Source: Bdellovibrionales bacterium (GTDB lineage: Bacteria > Bdellovibrionota > Bdellovibrionia > Bdellovibrionales > Bdellovibrionaceae). Taken from it: a stretch of DNA of 64,000 bases. A program made the translations under genes and the position numbers. Shown here piece by piece: positions 32,937-42,181 of the stretch. The stretch is taken from positions 248,001 through 312,000 of the forward strand of contig JAFEAQ010000019.1 in the NCBI GenBank assembly GCA_018266295.1, in the 5' to 3' direction. Each line of letters starts with the position of its first letter. The stretch's first letter is position 1. The notes beneath the pieces were generated by a model, which saw nothing but the letters and a program-made list of their open reading frames with translations, did no database searches and was not told the origin of the DNA.

Positions 32937-32999
32937 ATAGAGGCGACGATACTTAAATTTCGTAACGCTGTCTAGGTTGGAATGGGCTCGGCCTGTTAG

Positions 33000-34616
33000 T
33001 TATGGGCAATCCGTCCTGACTTTCGCCAGCGGTGCGCTCACCAAGTTCAAGATCTTCGCCCCATTAAACAGGCAAAGATCGCCCGTATAGTTTTTCACCG
33101 TGTTCACCGTCGCACCGTAGATAGCCAAACTTCCAGTACCGCCATCGATCATGCCGATGCTCTTGGCGATGATTTGGTGGTTGCCGGCGATGCCGTCCAT
33201 CAGCTCGATCGTTTCCGCCGTTGCGCAGATCGGGCCGGCACTCGTATTAATCACTTTGATATTTTTAAGCACGTACAAGAACTTATCGCCGCCCGAGAAC
33301 ATCGTATCTAAATACTGCGTGCGAATAAAGAAGTCCGTCGCGCCCTTCAACAGCGGCACGTTGATCGCGCTATTCACCGTTACATCCACCGCACCCACGC
33401 CGTCGGCGGTAAAGTTGCGGGCTGAATTCAGCACGTAGTGAGTTTTCGCTCCTGATAAAATTACGTCGTTCGTCGCTGTGTAATCTATCGGCGTCGTAAC
33501 GCTTAAGAAGTTTTTGCACTTAATGCTCATGCCGCTGGAAGCATACGCGAGCTGCTGTTGCGTATAAATAATCTGCGGATCTAGCGGCCCCGGTGTCGGA
33601 GTCGGCGACGGAGTTGGTGTCGGAACCGGCGTCGGCGTCGCCGTTGGCAACGGAGTCACCGTCGGTGTCACCGTCGGAGAAACCGTCGGAGTGACCGTGG
33701 GTGTTGCAAACGGCGTCACTGTTGGTGTCACGGTCGGAGTTGGCGACACCACCGGAGTGATGGTCGGTGTTGGAGTCGGCGAAGGACTCGGTACCGGAGT
33801 TGGCGTCGGAGCCGGAGTCGGCGTTGGCGCCACCACACACGAAGCATTGCCGGCGCCATTAGACACGAGCAACATACCCGCAGGACAGGAGTTCGCAATC
33901 AACGTCGCCGGAGCCACACAAATCGGATTCCCCGAGCTATCGAGGCCGCTATAGAGTTTGCCAAGCGGGCAGAGCGACGGCAACACGCAGTTACCACTCG
34001 CATCCGGTGTACCGCCGGACTCAGTACACATATCAAAGCCCTGATCTAAAAGAAAACAACGAGAGATCCCGCCGTCAGAGTCCACCGACAGCACCACGCC
34101 CCCCAGGGATTGATCGCGGTAGGCAATTTTAGAATCACTATTCAGATCCTCAGTGCGGATCATGAGCTCACCATATTGCAATTGATTGCCCGGAATCCGC
34201 GGGTCATTCGCGAAGTCCATGCCACCGCTGGTGAAGGCTTTAAACTTTAAGGAGTTCACGCGGATCCCGTACTTAGGCAGAATCACATTTGAGCCAACCA
34301 CCGTGCCATCAGGCAGGTTATAGGTCATATCCATGCCCTCAGACGACGCGGCATCGGTGCTATTAAACTGACTTGCGCCCGCTAAGCTTGACGCACAGGA
34401 AGCGCGCGAGTCTAGCGTCGTACGCAGATCTTGCTGAAGAGAGTTTGCTTCGCTTCTGACTTTAAAGCGATAGACCTCATTATAGGTCGCATGCACCATC
34501 GTGCCGACCGCCAAAGAGACCACCACAACCACCGGAATGGCCGTGATCACAGAGACAAGACTTTGCCCCCGTTGATTGCTGAATATTTTTTTAGAAAACT
34601 CTCGAGCTACGTTCAT
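33000..34616 (-). CDS. Pseudopilin-like protein with Thr/Pro-rich linker
   Basis: A 538-residue protein. The N-terminus resembles a prepilin: [23 protein letters not shown], with cleavage expected after Gly and a hydrophobic helix of about 20, but no Glu at mature position 5, so it is like a minor pseudopilin. A middle domain has several cysteines ([19 protein letters not shown]). Residues about 262-345 form a TP/VTP-repeat linker, and a C-terminal domain of about 190 residues follows. The N-terminal and middle parts are paralogous to the protein at 34696, directly upstream in the same direction. No ribosome site is evident. A surface fibre or tip role is inferred. Confidence 0.7.
   Translation of the reverse strand: MNVAREFSKKIFSNQRGQSLVSVITAIPVVVVVSLAVGTMVHATYNEVYRFKVRSEANSLQQDLRTTLDSRASCASSLAGASQFNSTDAASSEGMDMTYNLPDGTVVGSNVILPKYGIRVNSLKFKAFTSGGMDFANDPRIPGNQLQYGELMIRTEDLNSDSKIAYRDQSLGGVVLSVDSDGGISRCFLLDQGFDMCTESGGTPDASGNCVLPSLCPLGKLYSGLDSSGNPICVAPATLIANSCPAGMLLVSNGAGNASCVVAPTPTPAPTPTPVPSPSPTPTPTITPVVSPTPTVTPTVTPFATPTVTPTVSPTVTPTVTPLPTATPTPVPTPTPSPTPTPGPLDPQIIYTQQQLAYASSGMSIKCKNFLSVTTPIDYTATNDVILSGAKTHYVLNSARNFTADGVGAVDVTVNSAINVPLLKGATDFFIRTQYLDTMFSGGDKFLYVLKNIKVINTSAGPICATAETIELMDGIAGNHQIIAKSIGMIDGGTGSLAIYGATVNTVKNYTGDLCLFNGAKILNLVSAPLAKVRTDCP
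33590..33830 (-). repeat. Degenerate TP/VTP codon repeats
   Basis: The DNA coding the Thr/Pro-rich linker of the gene at 33000 is built of short degenerate units (GTCGGAGT/GGAGTCGG type). Antisense reading produces a spurious Val/Gly ORF. The repetition could change the linker length by slippage. Confidence 0.7.
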
Positions 34617-34695
34617 ATATATAAATTATATTCTGTTGTTTTCGAAAATGGAAATTTCTCCACTCTTTTGTCTCATTGATACTCGGAAGATTTCC

Positions 34696-35514
34696 TCAAG
34701 GAGTTTTGCAACTCACGCTCCCAGAACCATTCGAAACAATGTACTGACCCGCAGGACAAATAGATCCTACGACTTGTGCCATCGTCTGACATTGCGGAGA
34801 TCCCGTACTCGAGTAACCAAGAAAAACGGCGTTGGGTATGCCCGCACAAGGGTAGGGCATTTTGCATTTCGGATAACTCGTATCATCGTAGACGCCGCCG
34901 ACCTCAACACAAGATTGCCGCGCGTCTGTGAGCGCATAGCAGCCGGTGATGGTGTTCGTCGCCGGATTTACAGACACTGTCATCGTGCCAACGCTGCGTT
35001 CTCTGAGAGATGTTCCTCCGGCCACTTCCGAATTCGGGCCATTTTTTTTTAACCGCAAAACCAACTCACCGGAATAAAGCGTATTGCCCGGAGCCGCTGG
35101 ATCTGTCCCGATAGAGTGCGCGTTTCTGTACGTCAGCGCTTCAATCGATACATCGTAGCTCATCAGAAAACTTCCGGCTTGAGCTTTGAGTCCCGTGGGG
35201 CCGCCACCCATATAAAGGCTGATGGGAACTCCGTCTTCAGTGGCAGCTTGCGTGGGGCTAAAGTTCTTCGACGAGTCGGCAAGGTTCGCGATACATAAAT
35301 TCGGATAAGCGACAATTCCTTGCAGCGTCGATAACAGCGCGCGAGTTCCCACCATCGAATTAAAGTGCCGTGACTGTGCATTGAAAGTTCTAAAGATAGT
35401 CATCATGGTCATCGACAAAGCGCCGACGACGGCGATAGCCATTAATGCCATAATCAAGCTGAATCCACTCTGACTCTCTAGATGTTTCACGGACGACCTC
35501 AATACACGGTACAT
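34696..35514 (-). CDS. Pseudopilin-like secreted protein
   Basis: A 272-residue protein with a prepilin-like N-terminus: SQSGFSLIMALMAIAVVGALS, a Gly|Phe cleavage site and a hydrophobic helix, again lacking Glu5 as in minor pseudopilins. The C-terminal part has paired cysteines (SCVEVGG, KCKMPYPC, ICPAGQYIVSNGSG), also found in the neighbour at 33000. It lies 80 nt upstream of that paralogue on the same strand. No pilus assembly genes are in the window, so the assembly machine must lie elsewhere. Confidence 0.7.
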   Translation of the reverse strand: MYRVLRSSVKHLESQSGFSLIMALMAIAVVGALSMTMMTIFRTFNAQSRHFNSMVGTRALLSTLQGIVAYPNLCIANLADSSKNFSPTQAATEDGVPISLYMGGGPTGLKAQAGSFLMSYDVSIEALTYRNAHSIGTDPAAPGNTLYSGELVLRLKKNGPNSEVAGGTSLRERSVGTMTVSVNPATNTITGCYALTDARQSCVEVGGVYDDTSYPKCKMPYPCAGIPNAVFLGYSSTGSPQCQTMAQVVGSICPAGQYIVSNGSGSVSCKTP

Positions 35515-35646
35515 ATCGGTTTGTTGATGGCGTCCAAGAGGTCGTTTGCGGCCATCCCGGTTTCAATTTGAGAATGAAAGCGACAGGAAAACCGCTGTTG
35601 CTGAGTCTTTCCGGACTCCTAGCGAGGTGCTACCACAAAAAGAAAA

Positions 35647-35668
35647 AGCGCTGCAAACCTGCAGCGCT
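35647..35668 (-). terminator. Terminator of the VOC remnant
   Basis: A perfect 9-bp stem AGCGCTGCA/TGCAGCGCT with a 4-nt loop is followed on the minus strand by TTTTCTTTTT. It follows the stop (35695) of the VOC remnant. Confidence 0.85.
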
Positions 35669-35694
35669 CCCTCTGAAGACTCGGTGGTTTTTAG

Positions 35695-35940
35695 CTATTG
35701 CGGTGGAGGTGCGGCACTCATATCCATCCACACCGATTCCCAGATGTGGCCGTCGAGATCTTCGAAACTGCGGCTATACATGAAGCCATGATCTTGAACA
35801 GGATTCGGATCGGCTTTACCGCCCGCTTTGGTGGCGTTATTGGTAATCGTATCCACATCGCCTTTGGCATTACGAGTGATCGCAAGCATCACCTGCGCCA
35901 CGGATTTCGCGTTTGGAATTTCTTTCTTTATAAAACATTG
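35695..35940 (-). pseudogene. Truncated VOC (glyoxalase/bleomycin resistance) protein
   Basis: Only the C-terminal ~80 residues of a VOC protein remain: IPNAKSVAQVMLAI, AGGKADPNP, and QDHGFMYSRSFEDLDGHIWESVWMD, with the family's conserved His and Glu ligands. VOC proteins of this type are about 130-140 residues; the first half is missing. The frame runs a further ~25 codons into unrelated sequence (coding for the PLD fragment on the other strand), giving a non-homologous N-terminus. A terminator remains 27 nt after the stop. It is likely dead. Confidence 0.8.
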
Positions 35941-36702
35941 CCGGATCACTCGCGCTTTCCGCAGCTTGTGCAATATGGCCCGGGTAAAGACGATGACTTT
36001 GTTCATTGGAATGATTTCGAAGCGAAAGTCACATCAAAGGAACTAGCAGAATCGACAGCGGCTCATCTGCAGCGCTTTATTTCGCGTGATAAGAAGACTC
36101 AAAAGATGGTGCCGTTCTCGACGAATCAAGGGTGTCAGCCGAGCCAAGCACCGACTGAGGATACGTTTCAGCATTTTATCTCGGTTCCGTACGTCGATGA
36201 TCATGCCCTTGAAAAAGAGTACGTGAAACTCATCGACTCAGCCAAAACTTCGATCAAAATATCCAGTCCGTATCTGAGGCCCCTTCCGGCAGTCACAGCG
36301 GCGATCGAGCGCGCAGCAAAACGGGGAGTCGATGTCCAAATCCAAACCCGCGTAGTACTCAAAGGCGACACTCAGTCGGAGCTTTATGAAGAGGCGAACA
36401 AAGAGAGCATCAATACGCTTTACCAAAAGGCAAAGATCTACGAGTGGAAGGAAGACTCGATTCTGCATTCAAAATTTATTTTGGTTGATAGCACAAAGGC
36501 CATGATTGGCTCGGTCAATTTGAGCCGCCGCAGTTTCATTCAAGACGTCGAAAACGGCTTCCTGATCAACGACGCCGACGTCGTAAAAAACATGGAACAG
36601 ATTTTCAATTCCTACGTCAATAAATCAGCCCAAATCACGAAGCCATTGCCTCGTAAGATGATTCCAACGCTGAAAATCAATATCCTCGAAAACCAGTTTT
36701 AA
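35925..36702 (+). pseudogene. Truncated phospholipase D-like protein
   Basis: The homologous part begins around KTLPDHSRFPQLVQYGPG (about 35931) and continues through VHWNDFEAKVTS, SPYLRPLPAVTAAIERAAKRGVDV, and one HKD motif HSKFILVDSTKAMIGSVNLS. PLD enzymes such as cardiolipin synthase or PLD nucleases need two HKD motifs; the first, and everything before it, is absent. The in-frame ATG at 35698 lies inside the antisense VOC remnant and its first ~75 codons are noise. It could give a one-motif fragment, but a remnant is more likely. Confidence 0.75.
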
Positions 36703-36853
36703 GAGTAATGGGGTGCTCCCAAAAATCCATTTTTAGCAGGGACAAATTCAGCTCTGTGCTCAAAACATAGGCGGGCTGGGGCCGCCAATAGTGATTAAGA
36801 ATCAATACAGGGCGGGCACGGGTTTTGATAGAAGGTTTGCCGGAGGAGATCTT

Positions 36854-37879
36854 ATGAAATCTGCCAAAACGAGTTTATTCATTTTTCTTTCGGTTTTAAA
36901 TGCCTCGGTAGCCTTTGCAGGGAGCTATTCCCTGGATCCATTGCCGATTAGCCAAAGCCTTACGGATGATGCGAATCATATTCCGCAGGCAGAGCGTGAT
37001 AGACGTGTGGGTTTTATCATCGAAAGTGCGCAGAATTTTATCGCTCAAAACGCGAAAGACTCGGCCACTTTGGGCGAGCAACTTAAACATCCCAGCGATA
37101 CTCGCATGCAATATGCCGCTCGTTTAAATGCCATCGCAGATCAATACGGGCAGCCGAATGGAGCCTTTAAGACCTTCTATAAAAAGGCCGCCTATTTCGT
37201 ATTGAATTCCAATGTCTACACAGCCAGTGCTGTTCCGTCGAATGGCTTTACTGTCGACAGCCGACAAAAAGCCCTGGATCTGATCTCTGAGAATGGATCT
37301 TACGCGACCTACGTGAAACAGTTTCTGGCAAAAATTCTCAAGTTAAAAGCAGCCATGGATGCCGCGAAAGATGAAGACATCGCCGCAGCGATGTACGGCG
37401 AAATCCGCGGTATCGCGGCCGCATTTGATCCCTTCCACGATTACACGGTGTATGTTGAACCGATTCGCAGCGGATTTATTGATAGCGAAATCTTGGTAAA
37501 ACAAATGAAGATTCCATTGGCGAATATCCTCAAAACAACTGGCCAGTGCCCATTTGCTTTGACTCAAGTTTCTATTGATGAGGGTGCTTCAACTCCGGGC
37601 GAGGAGCAATACCTCCTTTTGACGGATTTAAATACGTTCTCTTTAGTGAATGACTACAAAGTGATGCTGGCGCTGTTGGAAGGTCCTCGTGGCCACGGCC
37701 CTGTCGTCGCATCATGCCCTGAGGCTTCCTTCCTTTCATCGTCTTTTAGTTTCGATGAAGACAAAGGCGTGATCGTCGACACCTTCAAACGTGGCAGCAC
37801 AAAAATCTGGAGTGAAACAATTGTTCCTAAAGTGGACAGCACGGAGCTCATCCAGAAATTGCGTGCGCTTTATCACTAG
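36854..37879 (+). CDS. Exported protein of unknown function
   Basis: A 341-residue protein. The ATG at 36854 has a strong GGAGGAG 5 nt upstream, so the longer frame from 36791 is rejected. It has a signal peptide with cleavage at AFA/GS. The mature protein is mixed helical and beta, with no recognised motif; an acidic stretch MDAAKDEDIAAAMYGEI lies near residue 170. It is followed after 34 nt by another small exported protein on the same strand, so the two may form an operon. Confidence 0.75.
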   Translation: MKSAKTSLFIFLSVLNASVAFAGSYSLDPLPISQSLTDDANHIPQAERDRRVGFIIESAQNFIAQNAKDSATLGEQLKHPSDTRMQYAARLNAIADQYGQPNGAFKTFYKKAAYFVLNSNVYTASAVPSNGFTVDSRQKALDLISENGSYATYVKQFLAKILKLKAAMDAAKDEDIAAAMYGEIRGIAAAFDPFHDYTVYVEPIRSGFIDSEILVKQMKIPLANILKTTGQCPFALTQVSIDEGASTPGEEQYLLLTDLNTFSLVNDYKVMLALLEGPRGHGPVVASCPEASFLSSSFSFDEDKGVIVDTFKRGSTKIWSETIVPKVDSTELIQKLRALYH

Positions 37880-37913
37880 ATTTTTATTTCGTTAGTAAAC
37901 GTAGGAGGCATTT

Positions 37914-38405
37914 ATGAAAAAGATGATTTTTTTCGTACTTTTGATTTCAGCGCAATCTTTTGCCGGCACTGTAAAGCAAAGCATACAGGGAACAGGTCTT
38001 GATGGTAAGCCTTGCGCTGTTTCTATCACCCGTGATGGCGATAAGCTGATTGACGTTCAACTCACCGGAGCTTCAGAAGTTTTTCAAATCCTAGCGGACG
38101 TAGGCAGTAGTGTCAGACCTAAAACGGAAATGCGCCCGGATGGCGGTCGTGAGATTTTTCCAGCAAATGATCCGGCAGCATTTGGTTTATTCACTCACAG
38201 CAATGATCTTTTGGGCAGCGGAGAGACCTTTAATTTGGATTCCAATGACATCCCAGGGGACAACCCCTTCAAAGGTGTTAAGATCCTCAGTGCCATTCAG
38301 TTGAAATATGATGGCCGCGAGCTGGTCGAAGTCAGAGCTGCAACAAAAGCAAAAGGACTGGGCCTCGTGACATTGGGCTCATCAAAATTCAGCTGCGCTA
38401 AGTAA
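37914..38405 (+). CDS. Small exported protein of unknown function
   Basis: A 163-residue protein with GTAGGAGG before its ATG. It has a signal peptide (cleavage at SFA/G) and a compact beta-rich mature domain with two cysteines (PCAVSI near 33 and the C-terminal SCAK), probably a disulfide. No family is recognised. It is convergent with the gluzincin gene, 8 nt between the stops. Confidence 0.72.
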   Translation: MKKMIFFVLLISAQSFAGTVKQSIQGTGLDGKPCAVSITRDGDKLIDVQLTGASEVFQILADVGSSVRPKTEMRPDGGREIFPANDPAAFGLFTHSNDLLGSGETFNLDSNDIPGDNPFKGVKILSAIQLKYDGRELVEVRAATKAKGLGLVTLGSSKFSCAK

Positions 38406-38413
38406 TAGACTTG

Positions 38414-39352
38414 TTATTTTGCTAAATCGGCGAGGGCTTTAGCCACCAGAGGGTTAAAGCCTTTTTCGTCTAAACCTGTGACCTCAGCCAAGCTTTTTGT
38501 TTTCATCACTTCACGTATCACTGCGAGCCCCAAGCAATAGCCACGTCGTTGGGGTTGAATAGTGCCACTAGCTGTGAACCACTCTTTATAAGTATCTGAG
38601 TATTTTTGATCGTCATGGCCGACTAGATACAAACCGAGATATTCCTGAGCCATTTTTTTTATGTTTCCAGGAGTAACACAGTAATCTGCAAGCTCCGTAT
38701 TCATAAGTACGGCAGCCTCGGAAGCATTTGGATTTAAGTAAGTACTAATCCAAGTCGCAAATCCTTCAAACCACAGTGGCGAAGACATGGTGACAAACTT
38801 CTCTTTACCTTGAAGCTTCGCGAACTGATAGACATGAAAAAACTCATGCGAGAACAGCACATCCAAATCATGGCCACGCATTGACGTAAAATCCACCCCA
38901 ATCAAAAGCGCCGCTTTGCCATTAGGAAGGTCGACACCTTTGCCATTAAATGAAAGCAGAGAAGGCATAAAAACAATCGGAGTATCTTCTTGGAGATCAG
39001 GAAAAGCATTTTTAAAGCGCCCAAACTGAACCGCCGTCAACGCATCGGCACGATCAAACAGATCCCACATCTGAGATTCAAACTTAGGCATCTCAGTAAA
39101 TAACATATCAAGCCGAGTCTTTTTCTTCAGCTCACAACCAGAATCCGAAGCCGGACAAAGTCCAACATCAAAATAGACTGGGTATTTACTCTCAAACGCT
39201 TTCCACCCAGCCCACTTCTCGTCCGAAGAAGAATTACGGTACTGACCAACAAAAGTTTTAAACTCGGGCCCCATATTAACAAGAGCATAGGGAGCGGCAT
39301 GAGCAAAGACACCAGCGACAAAGAAAGTAAAAAAGAAAAAAGTCTGTTTCAT
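38414..39352 (-). CDS. Exported gluzincin metallopeptidase
   Basis: A 312-residue protein with a signal peptide (cleavage near AHA/A). It shows HEFFHVYQ, a zinc-binding HExxH near residue 163, and about 24 residues later WFEGFATW, whose Glu is the third ligand in gluzincin peptidases. The surrounding arrangement (DVLFSHEFFH, SSPLWFEGFA) resembles the DUF2268-like or M1-like exported peptidases. It probably degrades protein in the periplasm or outside the cell. There is no operon partner. Confidence 0.82.
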   Translation of the reverse strand: MKQTFFFFTFFVAGVFAHAAPYALVNMGPEFKTFVGQYRNSSSDEKWAGWKAFESKYPVYFDVGLCPASDSGCELKKKTRLDMLFTEMPKFESQMWDLFDRADALTAVQFGRFKNAFPDLQEDTPIVFMPSLLSFNGKGVDLPNGKAALLIGVDFTSMRGHDLDVLFSHEFFHVYQFAKLQGKEKFVTMSSPLWFEGFATWISTYLNPNASEAAVLMNTELADYCVTPGNIKKMAQEYLGLYLVGHDDQKYSDTYKEWFTASGTIQPQRRGYCLGLAVIREVMKTKSLAEVTGLDEKGFNPLVAKALADLAK

Positions 39353-39417
39353 AACCGGGATCTAACACCAGCCACTAAACAAGTCCACCGGCACCCACGG
39401 CGCACCCACCCGGTGCA

Positions 39418-39531
39418 CAATTTTCCCTCTTCCCAAATGCGAGTTCCGCAGCGAACGAAAAGCGCATGCGAAGCCACAACGAACCAACATTGAGCGAGGA
39501 CTGTCTGAGTATTTGGGAAGAGGGAAAATTG
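39418..39531. repeat. 21-bp perfect inverted repeat abutting tRNA-Arg
   Basis: The arms at 39418-39438 and 39511-39531 are reverse complements over all 21 bases (CAATTTTCCCTCTTCCCAAAT). They enclose a 72-nt GC-rich segment. The right arm touches the last two bases of the tRNA's CCA end. The structure may serve as the tRNA terminator or an insertion relic. No integrase gene is near. Confidence 0.8.
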
Positions 39532-39606
39532 GTGATGCTGGCACGACTCGAACGTGCGACCTATTGCTTAGAAGGCAATTGCTCTATCCAGCTGAGCTAC
39601 AGCACC
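39530..39606 (-). tRNA. tRNA-Arg (anticodon UCU)
   Basis: A complete 77-nt cloverleaf on the minus strand: acceptor GGTGCTG pairs with CAGCATC (one G-U pair), D arm GCTC...GAGC, anticodon stem ATTGC/GCAAT with loop CTTCTAA (anticodon TCT), T arm GCACG-TTCGAGT-CGTGC, discriminator A and an encoded CCA. It reads AGA codons. Confidence 0.96.
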
Positions 39607-39677
39607 ACGGTATGAATAGCCCATTGGTTTTAAGAATTGGGACGCTCTAAGTCAAGGGGAAAACCAGGTGCCGCAGG

Positions 39678-40532
39678 CTACAAAACCCCAGTGTTTTCAG
39701 CCTCATCTTCCAGTAGCTGCCGTCTTTGGGTCGAAGCGCAGATGGCAACGCCCCCTAAAATCACGTACCACACGGTCAGAACCCAGATCAGGAAGATCGG
39801 CACGGCCGCGAAACTCCCGTAGATGTTGCTGATACGGAAAAATTTCACTGTCACCCAGGTAAATGTGTTCTGAACCACCCACAGGCCCGAGGCCGCGAGC
39901 AACGCCGAAAAGAACGCGGACTTGGCTTTGACCTTCAGATCCGGCACGTACTTATAGACCAAATACAACACCAGAATCAGCGTACTGACTCCCGTCGCTG
40001 TGCCCGGCAGGAACTGCTTGCCGAACTCCATGCGCACCAGAGTCGTAAAACCCACGTAAATTGCCAAGAAAACAGGCAGGATGATCACCAAGAAAAAGTA
40101 AATAAAGAAGCGCTTCAGAAGAGGGCGCGTATTGCGCTGATTCCACACGCGGTGAATCCCGAACTCCATATCATGCATCAGGCGAAAGCTCGTGATCACT
40201 AAGAACGTAGCACCGATAAAGCCGAGGCCGCCGGCGTGAATGTTGCGAATCGCAGTCTTAATTACCAGCGTGAACTCAGCCCCCGCCGCTTCCTTGAAAT
40301 AAAGTAGCAGCAAGTTTTCAACTCGCGAGTACAGAATATCATCGCCGCCCAAGAATTTAAAAGTCGCCAGGATCACCGAAAGAAAGGGCACCACAGACAA
40401 CAGAGTCGAAAACGACAAGCTCGCTGCCACCAACTGGATTTCTCCGTCGCGCAGTTGGTACATCAAATCCTTCCCCATGTAATAGAGGCGGCGAGAGTAC
40501 ATGCGCGAAAGTGTGCGAAACTTAATCTTCAT
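39678..40532 (-). CDS. YihY/virulence factor BrkB family membrane protein
   Basis: About 284 residues. I chose the ATG at 40532, one base after the stop of the MBL gene, over a frame extending into it. There are six TM helices after a basic N-terminus; characteristic YihY/BrkB segments are LVAASLSFSTLLSVVPFLSV, RVWNQRN and the C-terminal SNIYGSFAAVPIFLIWVLTVWYVILGG. The family's function is unsettled (it was once mis-called RNase BN). It is the last gene of a five-gene coupled operon. Confidence 0.88.
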   Translation of the reverse strand: MKIKFRTLSRMYSRRLYYMGKDLMYQLRDGEIQLVAASLSFSTLLSVVPFLSVILATFKFLGGDDILYSRVENLLLLYFKEAAGAEFTLVIKTAIRNIHAGGLGFIGATFLVITSFRLMHDMEFGIHRVWNQRNTRPLLKRFFIYFFLVIILPVFLAIYVGFTTLVRMEFGKQFLPGTATGVSTLILVLYLVYKYVPDLKVKAKSAFFSALLAASGLWVVQNTFTWVTVKFFRISNIYGSFAAVPIFLIWVLTVWYVILGGVAICASTQRRQLLEDEAENTGVL

Positions 40533-40533
40533 C

Positions 40534-41424
40534 CTATAACCAGTATCGTTCCTTGACTGCAAAGTCAGCGCCCTTTTTCTCAATCAGTGCGGAATCACAG
40601 TACGGATCGTGTTCGAAGAACAAGTACCAGTTATGGTCTGCGGCCTCAGACAAGTACTTTTGTTTTTCTTCCATCAACACGAGCGGATGCAGATCATAGC
40701 CCATGAGCCACGGGATTTTCACGTGCGTGCTGGTGGGGACGACGTCGCCACAGTAGAGCAGTGTCGTTTTTCCGTCGGAAACTTTCACCATCTGCTGTCC
40801 CTGCGTATGACCATTCGAGATCAGCGTTGAAATTCCCGGAAGAAGATTTTCCGTAGGTCCCTTCAAAATCACGAGCTGATTGTTATCAATCAACGGCTGA
40901 AAGTTCGCCGGGTAGTAGCTGGCACGTTCGCGCAGATTCGGCGTACTTGCGGTCTCGAGGTTTGCCTGCTGAACGTAGTACTTTGCCTTCGGAAAGGTCG
41001 GTACAAGTTTGTGATCGCGCTCTGTGGTGGCGCCGCCGGCATGGTCAAAATGCAGGTGAGTCAGAATCACATGATCGATGTCCTCGGGATTGAGGCCATG
41101 CGCTTTGAGTGATTTTAGCAAACTCGGTCCACTGTCATCGATGTTGTACATCTCAGCGAATTTCGGTCCGAGCTTGTCACCGTACTTGGTGACGAAGTCG
41201 CCACCATTGCCGGTGTCGATGAGAATATTGTTACCGCGGGATTTTAGCAGCAAACCGCGAGCTTCCATCTGGATGCGGTTCTTCTCATCCGGCGGGTTGG
41301 TTTTTTCCCACAGAACTTTGGGTACGGTTCCAAACATCGCGCCGCCGTCGAGCCCGAAGATTCCTGTCGGAATCGGGCAGACTTCATAGGCGCCGATTTT
41401 AAGCTTCAAATGTTGGGTCGTCAT
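40534..41424 (-). CDS. MBL-fold metallohydrolase
   Basis: About 296 residues. The ATG at 41424 has GGGGGAGG 6 nt upstream and lies inside the 3' end of the upstream gene (26-nt overlap). The metal-binding motif HLHFDHAGG is near residue 120, with the further His in NGHTQGQ, the bridging Asp in YCGDVVP, and the last His in FFEHDP, all as in quorum-quenching lactonase or MBL-like hydrolases. The substrate is unclear. It is fourth in the operon. Confidence 0.88.
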   Translation of the reverse strand: MTTQHLKLKIGAYEVCPIPTGIFGLDGGAMFGTVPKVLWEKTNPPDEKNRIQMEARGLLLKSRGNNILIDTGNGGDFVTKYGDKLGPKFAEMYNIDDSGPSLLKSLKAHGLNPEDIDHVILTHLHFDHAGGATTERDHKLVPTFPKAKYYVQQANLETASTPNLRERASYYPANFQPLIDNNQLVILKGPTENLLPGISTLISNGHTQGQQMVKVSDGKTTLLYCGDVVPTSTHVKIPWLMGYDLHPLVLMEEKQKYLSEAADHNWYLFFEHDPYCDSALIEKKGADFAVKERYWL

Positions 41425-42181
41425 TGCTTGCCTCCCCCGGTGCTTGTTCTTCATTTGCCGCCGGGAATGCATCAGGATTGATCGTCATCACCCACGCTTT
41501 GTAAGCCGCAAACACGGTCTTGATATCAGCCGGAGGATGAACAGGTCCTACATGGATTACTAGCTTACCAGGTTTTGGCAGCAAATTCCCCTTCGGCCAC
41601 AAATCCGCATTGCCTTCAAGGTATAAAAACAAAATCGGCGTCTTCGTGCGCTCAGCAAAGATGCTGATACCGCGTTTAAACTCCTGAATCTTGCCTGTCT
41701 TCGATCTTGTGCCCTCAGGAAAGATAATCAGCCACATGCGTGGAAGCTCGTTCAGGAGCTTGATAATGAGGTTAATGGCCTCGCCACGGCGGTCTTTACG
41801 GTCAATCGGAATCGCCCCTAAACAGTGCTTTGAGAAGAACGTGAAAAGAGGATTCGTGAAAAAGTAATCCTTCGCCGCTGCGATGTACAGATCGAGCCAA
41901 TAACGGCGGGGGATGGAAGCCGCCACCGAAACCGCGTCTAAGTGACTCGCATGATTTGAAATCACAATCAGGCGGGGGTGTTCTTTGTAAATTTGCGCGA
42001 AACTGCCGCCGGTGACTTTGAGGCGGATGTAAAACTTAAAAGCGATGTCTTTAAGGAAAATACTCCAAACATAGCGCCAGAAAGCGCTAAACAAGTCGAT
42101 ATGTCTGGTGAAGAGTGGCAAGTGCTTTAAATAAGTCGGTAGCTTCGTCCACTGTTCGTTTTCGTACTTCCAATCCTTCAT
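41399..42181 (-). CDS. PlsC-family 1-acylglycerol-3-phosphate acyltransferase
   Basis: A 260-residue protein with acyltransferase motifs: the catalytic NHASHLDAVSV (HxxxxD), FPEGTRSKTGKI, and a helical start. It acylates lysophosphatidate or a related lipid at the membrane. Its start overlaps the stop of the CdsA-like gene by 4 nt (ATGA), and it is followed by the MBL gene with overlap. Together with the CdsA-like partner this makes a lipid-synthesis pair. It is probably a paralogue of the housekeeping enzyme, since it sits under a sigma-54 regulator. Confidence 0.88.
   Translation of the reverse strand: MKDWKYENEQWTKLPTYLKHLPLFTRHIDLFSAFWRYVWSIFLKDIAFKFYIRLKVTGGSFAQIYKEHPRLIVISNHASHLDAVSVAASIPRRYWLDLYIAAAKDYFFTNPLFTFFSKHCLGAIPIDRKDRRGEAINLIIKLLNELPRMWLIIFPEGTRSKTGKIQEFKRGISIFAERTKTPILFLYLEGNADLWPKGNLLPKPGKLVIHVGPVHPPADIKTVFAAYKAWVMTINPDAFPAANEEQAPGEASNDDPTFEA

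Noticed and set aside
33590-33830. Repeat array resembling CRISPR or a minisatellite
   Set aside because: The units have no conserved repeat-spacer structure and fit coding of TP/VTP repeats in frame. No CRISPR array was found in the window.
33691-33954. Val/Gly-repeat ORF on the plus strand
   Set aside because: It is antisense to the Thr/Pro-rich linker of the pseudopilin-like gene; the low complexity comes from the codon repeats.
35698-36702. Full-length PLD protein of 334 residues
   Set aside because: The first ~75 codons are antisense to the VOC remnant and have no homology; only one HKD motif remains.
39418-39606. Integrated element at tRNA-Arg
   Set aside because: No integrase gene and no second copy of the tRNA end were seen; only the inverted repeat remains as a hint.
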